From assembly GCA_963995525.1 (NCBI GenBank), contig OZ023214.1, positions 35,085,615 through 35,149,614 of the forward strand: DNA of 64,000 nucleotides, given 5' to 3'. The notes beneath the pieces were generated by a model. It was not told where the DNA came from. It did not search any database and saw nothing but the letters and a program-made list of their open reading frames with translations. Positions 53,851 to 64,000 of the stretch are shown here, piece after piece. Every line of letters starts with the position of its first letter. The stretch's first letter is position 1. Both the position numbers and the translations under genes were made by a program. Source of the stretch: Escarpia spicata (lineage: Eukaryota > Annelida > Polychaeta > Sabellida > Siboglinidae).

Positions 53851-55410
53851 GTACGACCGGTTATTCTGCAAAAAAAACATAATTTATCAAATAATATATC
53901 AAATTCCAAAATGACATACGTTAGCAAGTTAATAGAGCTGATGCTGTACATTCACTTTCATTAAAAATAGTTAACAATAATTATCGTATTTAAACTCACA
54001 ATGCCACTTTAAATTTACAAATCTGACCGGCAGTGAAGTGATACGCAATATCTAATCAGTTCCTCATTTCTAGTTTGATAGTATTATTAAAAGAAGTCAT
54101 CTACCCTTTCGCAAGTAAGAGGTTACTCCTAATTTGTTAATGTTTTCTGTTGATGTGCTACCCGTTCATATTCGTATACTAAAAATAGCAAAAAGTACCG
54201 CCTCTACAAAACTAAAGAAACACATCAGCGTTCTAACTATTGGCTATTTTACTTATTTTTTCTAAAATATTGGAAGTATAATTGGCTGTTAACATTTTAT
54301 TAATAAACAATATTCTCAATACATATCAGTTTTTGTTTAAAAAAAAAACTATGTGTGTTGTACATACGTGCACGTATGCGTGCACGGGTATGTGCTTTTT
54401 TGTAATGTGGACAGTGTATTGTAAAATGTTACAACAAAATTGATTTGATATCTTATTTTGGTACTTGGATGGAAAAATACATGGTCACCCAGCTGATGGG
54501 GTTTCAATAATGTGGAAAGATGTAGAAATAAAACGAACACATACCAAACCACTACATCTAAGTTTTGATGGTGTGGAAGTTAGAGAAGAAACACGCACGC
54601 ACGCATCTTTGATGCCGTTTTATCTTAAAATTGCATAGTACATGAACAATGCTATATGGAGTTGAAAAAATTTATATATAGTTTATGATATTGTATGGGA
54701 CATGGCGATTCACTGAACAGTTTTATTTAATTTAAAATGTGGGCGATCTCAGAATGCAACGTTTAATTCGAGTATGTTTTCCAAAATACTAATCTTTGCA
54801 TTCAAATATGCTTTACTATAACTTAGATTTTCAAGCACTTTCACATATAAAATAGTTTACCATGGAAACTTGAGTATAATTAATTTAATAATCGAAACCT
54901 TTCATAAAACAACAGCGCCGAAACGATCAATATTCGCCCGTACTTGTTGCGTCGGCAACGATACCACTTCGACGACGATACAATTTCAGCGACTTTGTTT
55001 TCAAAATGCCACCAGTGCGACCGAATTGTCAACCGAAGCCACCAACTTTTACCGCCTAGCCGAAGCGGTAAGGCAGCCGAAGCTTCCTAAGTGCAAAAAT
55101 GAGAGACGTTGCAGTAGTACTTCGGTTTTCGTTCTGATGCAATGAAAACAAAAAACAGTTTGTGTTATCGTTATTTTTGTTTTTTAACATGTATTAGAAA
55201 TACCGCGGATAGTAGATTGTATTCATTCTTCGTTTTCGTACTTCAAATATGAAAACGAAAAATTAACATTGTTTGCTTTTTCGTTCGCCAATTTCAAAAC
55301 GTTAGTTTGCCGGCGTGCATACCAGGCCGAAAGAACGACCACCGTAAGAAAATATATTACCCGAGGTATCTCAAGATTTAATTAACAAAGTTCCATCTAT
55401 AAGATTAAAG
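53851..55410. other. AT-rich intergenic DNA
   Basis: No gene or element recognised. The plus ORF 54870-55145 resembles no family. Confidence 0.5.
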
Positions 55411-55812
55411 GGCACTTGTGTAGTATCCGGACCCACCTCGATTTCGCCGTTATAATTTGATTTTTGCCTAACTTTGATACCTCAGTGTATTAGTTCCATT
55501 ATTCAAAATTATCGCAGGCATATTTACGTTTAAGAATATTGCGTCTTAGCGCACTTTTGAAGCGTAAATAGCGCCCCGGTTTGCATCAACATACGCCGCT
55601 ACATTGCTCATTTTACGAGCGCGATGCTGTAACGCACGACCGCAGCGGTGCAGACTAGTGCAAACCGGGTCGCTACTCAGGCGCTAAGACGCAATATTTT
55701 CGTAATATAAATATGCCTGGGATGGTGTTAAATGATGGAACTAGCCCTCTGAGGTATCAAAGTTAGGCAACAATCAAGTTATAACGGCGAAATCGAGGTG
55801 GGTCCAAGTGCC
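55411..55812. mobile_element. Palindromic MITE-like element, about 400 bp
   Basis: Left GGACCCACCTCGATTTCGCC (55429) and the inverted right end are identical for the first 27 bases, and matching continues inward for about 150 bp (GCCTAACTTTGATACCTCAG, AATATTGCGTCTTAGCGC, GCAAACCGG). Outside, GGCACTT flanks both sides, with an 11-bp insertion on the left. No ORF; CpG-rich compared with surroundings. Confidence 0.85.
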
Positions 55813-56074
55813 GATTAACGTAGTAGGGCCTATACATCAGAAAGTAAATAAACATCGATAGCATACAAATAAACATACACTATATAATGCCTTGCTAGGA
55901 ACGAACGCATGTGTGCGTTACCTAGGAATACCAAGTAATTCCATGCTGACAATGTGAAGGAACTATGTTATATTATAATGTAACCAGTAAAAGTTACACA
56001 TTTAATAATTAACAACACAATAAAAGGATACATGAAGTATTGTTGGTGGACTGTTTTCAGTAATTTACCAGAGC

Positions 56075-56240
56075 TCTGGACTGGCGCATGTCATGTAGCG
56101 GTGCAATGTGGACTGAGATAGGGGTCTCTAGTGGTAGTGGAGGTCATCTCAAATCTTGGAGGAACTCTTATTTAGAATACAAAGTAACTATATTGCGAAT
56201 TATGCGCGCGCATAACCCATTTATGGACAGGCAAGTCATT
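56075..56240. repeat. Inverted partner of the repeat at 48045
   Basis: Reverse-complement copy: GGTCTCTAGTGGTAGTGGAG, CTCAAATCTTGGAGGAACTC, GAATTATGCGCGCGCATAAC. The two copies flank about 7.9 kb. Confidence 0.85.
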
Positions 56241-58340
56241 GTTATGTAACAAAATATCATTTGTGTTTTGTTCCTCAAATGTTATGTGTACTTGGAAATT
56301 CTGCACTTAGCAAACTAATGGATGATTTATACTGAACACTTACCACTAGTGTGGTCCACTCTTCAACTGTACAATGTAGACCAACGAGACTACTGTACAT
56401 TCATTATTCCTGAACATAATCTGGCACATCATCATATGCGATGTCAATCTTTTTCTGAATTAGGCCTACTTTTGACAGTCGAGAAGTGGGTCACCCAGTT
56501 GTAGGACACAAAAATAAGTCCATAATTATTAGAAGACGTCACAGGGTTAAGTTACCGTGTATAGACGCAAAGTCGAGGTACTTAACCCCCCGATAGATGG
56601 CGCTGATTACCTCCCATGATTCTGCGACGCAAAGTTTTGCATTGTCATTTGCATTTTGCATTGCAACTCAATCGTGGACGGGGATGTTTCTGGGGCGAAG
56701 ATTTGCGAAGTTTACCATAACCCTATCACCGACCTAATCCCTAACCTAAACTAACATAGCCTAAACCCAAACTCTAATTGGTAAAAATTTAAAAAATGGG
56801 CCAAATGGCCCTGAAGTCCTTTTGGACTATATTGTTAGTTTGTAATTATTAATTAAATGTGTTTTGGTGAATCATAGTTACAGATCATTAAGGGTTATGA
56901 TGGAAGTAAAATATTGACATGTTTAGTGGAGACTATATGCATGTCAGTGAAGATACACCTGGAAATAAAATATTCGAGTAGACAGTTTCATGAAGATTGT
57001 ATATATTAGTTAATGTGTTATTAAAAATACTGTAGAATTTTATCCCGATACTCACAAAGTACATATACACAGTGTGCATTTTGACTTAAAACAGTAGTAA
57101 TTAATGACATAATACTGGTTGAATTGGAATTAAGTAATACCTGTAACATGTGTAGTAAAACATCTTAATAATATTCCTTCTAATTTTGGCTAAATATACT
57201 TTAACCTTTTCGAGTATACCTAAGTTATTTTATATGTTATTTTATACCTATGTTATTTTATTTTAATCCTAGATCATATCGTTATATTGCATTGATAATT
57301 ATGTCTATTGCTGTTTTTAAGTTTCTCAGGTTCTGTCAGAGCAGTAGGGATTCCCATTACACATTATAGTTACAGCCCACATGGAGGCATTCAGTTTGAC
57401 ACTGGGACAATGGCAGGCAGAGCGCCTAGGATAGACCAATACACAGATTTACAGCTGGCCACTCCACTCAGAGCCAACCCCAGTGATCAGGGCAAAGTCC
57501 ACTATCCAGTTACATCAGTAGGGTGGCTCCCATGATAACTGCATAATAATTATAATTGTCTTAATGGGAGCCTCCCTGATCAGCAGACCTGCAGGAGGGA
57601 GCAGCAGAGAAACAGCAGGACAATTGTGCATTTTGAGGGGCCCTGAGGTGCCCTTTGAATGATTCAATCAAATACAGATGTCTTGCATATACTGGCAGTA
57701 CCTTAAGATACATCAATGCAAAATTAGAAAAAAAGTTACTGAACAGTTTTTGAAAATATAGAGCTTTGGAGACTGATAGGTGGTAATCTACCCTCTCGGC
57801 ACTAGTGTTCACTGCCAACAACTGGATTCATCCTCCATCCTCTAAAGTTACCACAGTCACCACTGATTCATGGTCAAGTTGATTAGCTCAACTCACCAAC
57901 TAAGACAATATACAACACTGTGAGTGACAGGGTCCAGAATGAGGCCTAAGTAGTGTCCTCCAATTGCTGAATAGATCAATTAAACCTGCCCCTCAGTCCC
58001 AAGTAGGTGACATTGTGCACAAGAGTCCATTAATCCTTAGTGATTGTTCAGAAATGTTACAGTTCTGAATGTTAAAAATAGTTTAACCCGGGTTTAACCC
58101 AGTTTAGCCCAAAATGGAGGTTTAGCCCAACCCGGGTTTAACCCGGGGACCGGTTAAACTTGCCAATGTTGTTCACTATCCAGTTATCAATAAACATCAG
58201 TGGCGGAAGCAAATTTAATACACAAGCTTACAGCTGCCCAGTGCAATAGGGAAATATTAGGAAAATTTTGCATTTGGGGCAGCCTTAAACAGCCCCACAA
58301 AACTAATTATAGTTATTGTTAAGATGTTTAACCTAGTTCT
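56241..58340. other. Intergenic DNA with degenerate repeats
   Basis: 57290-57360 and 58975-59040 share a direct repeat (GTCTATTGCTGTTTTT.../GTCTAGTGCTGTTTTT..., then CAG..CAGTAGG). 58080-58150 is packed with TTTAACCCGGG palindromes; similar TTAACCC motifs occur at 56580 and 59385-59430, suggesting a small MITE family. No host exon seen. Confidence 0.45.
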
Positions 58341-58349
58341 ATTATATGG

Positions 58350-58475
58350 CATTGTGTTAACAGATTGGTGTATTGGGATCGTTAAGCCTATGAACAAAAA
58401 GAAGGGGTCAATAGATGACCCAGACAACTACCGTGGCATTACACTATTAAGCTGCATAGGCAAGTTGTTTACAGC
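58350..58475 (+). mobile_element. LINE RT fragment
   Basis: GIVKPMNKKKGSIDDPDNYR then GITLLSCIGKLFTAF matches the start of the RT domain in non-LTR elements. Only about 40 codons are present. Confidence 0.75.
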
Positions 58476-58709
58476 TTTTTTTCGAGCACTTTGGCATGGC
58501 ACATGTCAGTCCAGTGAATACTGAATGTACTACTACATTAGATCTTTCACGAGGTAGCAATAAACATACGCTAGTCGCTCGCGTATTCGCACAGTGGCTA
58601 TTTTGCAGAATGCACCAATATTTCAAAATCCGTCACCAGATTGGGGCGAAATTGAGGGGTGTCAGGTTTGGGTGGATTTTTCTGAAAACTGAGGTATGAG
58701 ATTTTTACG

Positions 58710-58940
58710 AGTTTTCCACAGGACTTGTGTCAATGGAGGTTAAATATGCTGAGAAATGTTCAAGAAAATTGTTCGTCAGCCTGTCGAGTGATAAGGCGAG
58801 CTGCGGCATTCTGGAGTCGCTGCAATCGACCGATGTTATTGGTTGAGGTAGAGAGTTGCAGTAGTCCAAACGGGATGTAATCATGGCATTGACTACCCGT
58901 TCCGCTGTCGGTTGAGTGACGTAACTGTGAATCAACCCGA
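58710..58940 (-). mobile_element. LINE RT C-terminal relic
   Basis: ERVVNAMITSRLDYCNSL, then after a frameshift IGRLQRLQNAAARLITRQAD, the usual post-RT motif (SRLDYCN..L..LQ.VQN.AARL). It is in opposite orientation to the fragment at 58350. Confidence 0.78.
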
Positions 58941-59039
58941 AGTGCTGATAGTACGTGACACTTGCACTGATAATTACGTCTAGTGCTGTTTTTCCTCAGG
59001 TGCTACCAGTGCAGTAGGTAATCACACTCATACACGTTA

Positions 59040-61940
59040 GAAAATTACAATAAGGCATTTACATTTTTAACACAATTATGTAGTATTAGTTTTGTTAGAA
59101 CTATTAGCAATATTATGTGTTGTTTGTAAATGCACATTTGTTTAAAAACTTGCAGACTAATCAGCTAGCATTGACTATGACTACTAGATCACAATCATTA
59201 TGTATTCATAGGGAGGCATGTGCGACAGCGATCTCTCAGGTCTTAGTGCAGGATCATCCATACCGCAAAATATGTACAAACTGTTTCTTTTACTATGTAT
59301 GTATGATCTAAATAAACTTCACTTCATAACAGTGATGTGTAAATCAATGTTCTACACTACCGTGTAGATGCGACAGGTTCTTACCCCGGGGTAGTTAACC
59401 CAGGTTAAGCCTTAACCCGGATTAAAATTCCTTCCGTATAGACGCAGCTAACGATGCAGGTTTGAATGCGAAAATAGCCTTTTCAAATTTGGGCGCGTCA
59501 GAATAATTCCGAATTCTACGTATGTGTCGCAACGGTCAGGAGAGACGGCAAATGATGCATGCCAGGACGAAGGCCGTTATGCTCTACGACGCTAGTGTGA
59601 TCATTTGTGAGTAAATACATGTAATTATTCACCTGACTGAATATACACACCTTTCATGCATTCACGCGACTGATAACACTACGATCCTCTTGTATGTTAT
59701 GCTTTAATCATCAAATTAAATATATATGTATCCGTCTGGGACATCGTGGACCGGGGCACAATGAGATGTTTTGCTAGCGGCTAACTGCGCCTCAGATGTA
59801 ATCACTACTGCAACATAAACTGTCCATCTAGATAAATGCACTGCGTGAAATCATCAAAAGGCGTCTAGACAAGTCGTACGCGACAATGTCGAGTACAATA
59901 TCGAATATACAGATAACCGCACGTAACATTACGCAACTGTTGTGCAAACTTACCTAGTAATAGATATGGATTCTTAGAAGCTATAGTACGCACATGAAAG
60001 CAACTCCGAAAATAGCCCTTTGGCATCATGTGCTCTACGTACCAGGCATGCCTACAGCTAACCTTGCAGACATGTTCGACCGTAGAGTCAAACCAAAGAC
60101 CTATTCATAATTCTTAACGGTCTTTGGTCAAACTCAATCCAGTCATTGTTTTAAAAAGTCTTAACCTTCAACAGCGAGATAACAAATTAGTTATTTCGCT
60201 CGAAACTGTCCTTAGTGATAAATGACAGCCTAAAAAGTTGACAGCTAAGTTACGTCGTCACTCAATCAATGTTGTTTGCGAGATTCAGAAATATGTTTCT
60301 GTCAACAGTTAATGTTTCATTTAATATCCTGCTCTGGTTCAACAATTGTTTGCATGTTGTATTTATTTGATTACGGTTTCTTGGGACACCTAATAGCCTA
60401 GCATCCCAGTCCGCATGTTTTAATTAATTATCAACATGTAATTTGTGCTGTACAGTTTCTTGACACTAATACGCTTGCCCGCAACGTCAACTCCGCAGGT
60501 CTTGCTGATGATTTCAAATACGATTCCTGCTAGAAAAACCTGCAGCATGCACATTATAGCTTTTCTGCTTGTGCATAATACCAGGCGCGAGTTTCGTAGA
60601 ATAAAAAACACCGTATACAAGTCTGTCAGCGTGTAAGTCACAATGCTTTATATATTGAACACAAGGACAAAGGCGACCACATAGTGATCAACACCATTCA
60701 CATGTATACACATGAACAAAAACTAGCTGCATGCTTGCAACACTGGTTACAATTCAGAAAAATGGTGCCGTGGTTATATACCGACTTTTATACGTGTCAC
60801 GCAGTTCTTGATTTGCGCTTTTTTAAATTGATAAAACAGTGCTTACAAACATCAATATGACGTGATATGCACCAAGAAAGTATACTGAAAACCGATAAAC
60901 TACATCGTTACACATTCAGTAACCAGGAGTAAAACACACTACACTTATGCTGTTCTTATATACATAAACATCGGACTACTTTACATACGCACTTTATGCT
61001 GTGTAATTTAGTGCACAAGCTCAGATGATTATTCCAATTGAATAATTTGCATAGCCTAACCTACTATGTAAACTCTCTCGACCGAAATGTGCTAATTAGT
61101 CAATATTAACAATGCGATTAAAATTTGAGATTCAATACAAGTGCGTGTCCGTGCTCGACTATCGAGGAATGGCTTTACAGCAAGAAAAGTGCCACAATTT
61201 GAATATTTCACATATATCACCGGGTGCAGCCCAGAACAATTTGGTCCTCAGAGTACACGGTACAATAAACGCCATACCGTCAGCCAATGTATCACAAGCA
61301 ATAACATTTTCATACCATTCGGAGGCAACCGAGTCGTCGTTACTCCCCAAATTATAACCATTCATTAGAGAAGGCTGTGACAAACTCGGGTGATTTTGTG
61401 GCAGAGATATGCGAGAAACGGTTTTGATATGGCGTATTCAACTAACACTTCACCGTGTACTTTCTTATCCTATACACATAATCTTAACAAGAACTACTAA
61501 CGAATAACTAAAGGAAAGTATCAAAAATATTTCTTAAAACAATTATTATAATTATGGTTGTGCGTCTTTACTCAGAACAAACTGACTTGACTGCTTCACT
61601 TAAGATAATCGTGCAGCTATACCATACACGTGATACAACTCGAAAGTAAATAGGTGTCATCGTTCAACATTATTTTGTTTAAAAAAACACCACAAAGAAC
61701 AAACGTTTCAACGTTAATTAATACTAACCTCTGATACAATGCATGCAAAACTGAATTCACACAACATTACATGCGTGCACATTATGCGCAGTTCCCACGT
61801 TTCTATTAATGTTGTTAAAATTGGACCTTCACTAAGGCTAAGGGAGGAACAAATGTTGGTGTAATTATGCGTCTCTGTTTCTCGGGGACAGGCAAAGCAC
61901 AGCAGACAGTGTAAGATTTTACTACAGTCGGGTGGTGTGT
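59040..61940. other. Spacer downstream of SUOX; no recognised gene
   Basis: The minus-strand ORF 61383-61159 (SNDDSVASEWYENVIACDTL, LRTKLFWAAPGDICEIF) has protein-like composition but matches nothing I know. The SUOX 3' UTR should start at 61940 and run left. Confidence 0.4.
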
Positions 61941-63412
61941 TCACTGATTGTCGTTGCTGGTCGTGCTCACATTGACCCGGTGCCAGCTGTTGTTGAGGAA
62001 ACCTCGCAGGTTCCAGATGCCCACTATCGAATCGGGCTGCACGTTGTGGAAGGAGTCGATGGCCTTGCACATGATCTCCACTTTGTCCGAGTTCTCAAGC
62101 ACGGGCACCTTGATCTCCCACAGAGTCCACGTCCACGCGCGATAGGGCGTCTGTTCGTGCGAATACATGTCGGCCGAGTGCCACGTCTTGCCGCCGTCTG
62201 CGGACACGTCAACGCGCAGGATGCTGTTGCCACCGCCGCTGAATGCGTACCCCCGCACGCTGATCTCGCCGTCCACCGGCTGCAGCACTTCCCCCGGCTC
62301 CGGCTCGCACACCACCGAATTCACGGGGCTCTCGTAGATCGGCGGCGCATCGCGGAAGTCGAAGTAACCGGTGTGCGGCGTTGGCGGTGAACTCTTGTAG
62401 TCTTTCGTCTGCCAGAACGACAACGTTTCGTCGGAATCGGCCAAGATGCGTCCCAGCCATTTCACGCTTCTCGCGCCGATGACTCCCGGAACGATGACAC
62501 GGAGAGGGTAGCCGTGATCTTTCGGTAGCTCCTTTCCGTTCATCTCGTAGGCAAGTAGGACGTCACCGAGCGGATTGGCTGCCTTCTCTATCGGGATAGA
62601 CACGACGTATGGTTCTTTCGCAACGTCGTTGTCAAGACCTTCAAAGTGTATATGCTTCACTTCCGTGTCTTCTTCAGAGTACCCAGCATGCAGTAGGACG
62701 TCCCTCAGACGTGCCCCGCTCCACGTGGCGTTGCTGATGCTGGCCACCCCAGAGATCGAGCCGGACACGTTCTTGTGCTCCGACATTTCCGCACGCCGGT
62801 TACCCGCACATTGGAGCGTCGCCATCACCGTGTGCTTCTTGAACTTGGTGCGCAGCTCGTCCATACTCAACACGATTGCCGGTTTTGAGGCAATCTTTAT
62901 CTCCAACTTGTAGGTGTCGATGTTGATCTCGGGAACGGGCAGATGGTTGCGGATGTAGAAGTGCGTGTTTGGCGTGATAAAGTTCTTGATAAGCGAGTGC
63001 GGCAGCGGTTCGCCGTCGAATGGCTTCAGACTGTTGACGCGGAATACGGGAGCACGCGCCGGCTCCTTCTCGTACGGGTCGTGTTTGCTCCGATTCGCCA
63101 GCTGCATACGATCGGCCAACACTATCTGGCCGATTTTCATCGAGTCGAGGATCTCCTTCACTTCGCCCTTGTGGTGAACCGTGTAGAGATCCCAGAAGGG
63201 CTCGATGGAGTGGCCTGCTGCAAGCAGGATCTTGTCGCCGCCTGGATGTGAGTCGATGAACTCTGTGATGTCATAGACGTCGGTGCCGTAGGTGACCCAG
63301 ATGCCCGTCTCCGTGTTGTTGTGCTGCATGACATCGTCGATCGCGTACTGTGGCAAACTGGCAGTGACTGTCGCTGCCCCACTTCGTTTCAACTGTTGGT
63401 AACCTAGCACAC
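61941..63412 (-). CDS. SUOX: Sulfite oxidase, main coding exon (N-terminus missing)
   Basis: One long exon encodes about 490 residues. Counting from the ORF's first codon (63425): cytochrome b5 domain (about 25-105) with heme ligand H60 in FIDSHPGGDK and the second His in YTVHHKGEV; molybdopterin domain (about 125-365) with the Mo-binding cysteine C206 in MATLQCAGNRR and HGYPLRVIVPGVIGARSVKW; dimerisation domain to the stop, ending IVGIWNLRGFLNNSWHRVNV. The enzyme oxidises sulfite to sulfate in the mitochondrial intermembrane space, passing electrons to cytochrome c. The frame extends to 63425 only through a GTG; TGTTGTAG|GT at 63414-63413 is a good acceptor, so the start codon and mitochondrial leader lie in an upstream exon. 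The exon is GC-richer than its surroundings. Confidence 0.95.
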
Positions 63413-64000
63413 CTACAACACACACGCGTCTAATAGAGAACGGCTTCCGCGCATGATAGCTATTAAAGCGACGCAGTTAAATATCTTCAGAATATTAACT
63501 CCTGCACCCTAGGCCTAGCACGCCAATTCTTCGACATTCACTAGATATTCATGTGCATGATATATTCGAGAACACTTAAAACAATAATTACAGAATTATA
63601 ACTATTATGATAAGTTACGTAGCTGATATTGGAGATATCATGATAAGCATCGTACTGTTTCATTTGTTGTTATGAATTTGTTTAGGCACGTTAGCGTACT
63701 TCCAATTACTCTTCGATCTAGAATAGCAATGCACATGAATACTGAACAGAACAACACATTCAGTCAGATGAAAACCAAAATAGTGTTAGGTATTATCTGC
63801 ATATAGTGTCTGAAATAGCACTAGGATGCACATAAGAAGTGTATCAGATCATTACAAATTAGTGTGGGAGAATTCGTTTGAGTAATGAGAAAGGCAGTAT
63901 CTGAAAACTATGTGATTAAGAAGTGTATGAGTTCTTTACTAATTAATATATAGGATTTCGTTAGTGAGAAAGGTCATGTATTAGTACTAACAATATGAAT
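63413..64000. other. SUOX intron (leader exon not found)
   Basis: AT-rich. I see no ATG-led minus-strand exon with a good donor that would supply a mitochondrial leader, so the first exon probably lies beyond the window. Confidence 0.5.

Noticed and set aside
57290..59040. Possible LTR retrotransposon from a direct repeat pair
   Set aside because: The shared stretch is short and diverged; no TG...CA ends, primer site or gag-pol was seen, and the LINE fragments inside lie in opposite orientations.
61932..62460. Plus ORF of 152 codons and other frames over SUOX
   Set aside because: Antisense or alternate frames of the GC-rich SUOX exon.

Overview
The window is nuclear DNA from an invertebrate animal, probably marine, but the phylum cannot be fixed from the sequence. 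The evidence is spliced genes with GT-AG introns often of 0.5-13 kb, long AT-rich noncoding DNA, microsatellites and minisatellites, and many decayed LINEs and DNA transposons. Nothing in it looks bacterial: no operons, ribosome binding sites or CRISPR arrays.

Four host genes can be read by splicing conserved exons in phase. (1) 1-9490, plus strand: the last nine visible exons of NSMAF/FAN, the WD40 adaptor of neutral sphingomyelinase; its 5' part lies outside the window. (2) 12403-16699, minus: complete ENY2, the small SAGA/TREX-2 subunit (103 aa, 5 exons, one GC-AG intron). (3) 17078-47170, plus: HSF2BP/MEILB2, the meiotic BRCA2-binding protein (10 exons, about 380 aa, all phases agree). 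ENY2 and HSF2BP are head to head with 378 bp between their start codons, so they probably share a promoter. NSMAF and ENY2 converge. (4) 61941-63412, minus: the main coding exon of sulfite oxidase (SUOX); the leader exon lies upstream, probably beyond the window.

The most interesting insertion is in HSF2BP intron 3: a 5.85-kb element at 25519-31369 with TTAA at both ends, matching inverted termini, an inward minus-strand THAP gene with a premature stop, and an inward plus-strand exon resembling the start of P2X7-C-terminal-like (RxGNTDWC) proteins. Both start regions carry the same GTGACGTCA...TGACTCT cassette about 180-195 bp inside each end. It looks like a decayed two-gene Kolobok-like transposon.

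Other mobile DNA: CR1-like LINE copies (21.6-25.0 and 45.35-45.9 kb), Jockey-type LINE fragments (18.97-19.9 and 41.3-42.66 kb), smaller LINE relics (7.3, 53.3-53.85, 58.4, 58.7 kb), hAT-like elements (1.6-2.7, 33.9-34.7 nested in a MITE, 36.5-37.5 kb), a GTCGG-rich TIR element in ENY2 intron 2, a pogo-like MITE at 35.84 kb, and a 0.4-kb palindromic element at 55.4 kb. Minisatellites occur in NSMAF introns (28-, 28- and 30-bp units), just after the NSMAF stop (32 bp), in HSF2BP introns (20 and 24 bp), and at 48.3-49.6 kb, where a 57-bp unit repeated about 22 times gives an uninterrupted 471-codon minus-strand ORF. From 47.2 to 61.9 kb I see no conserved host gene.
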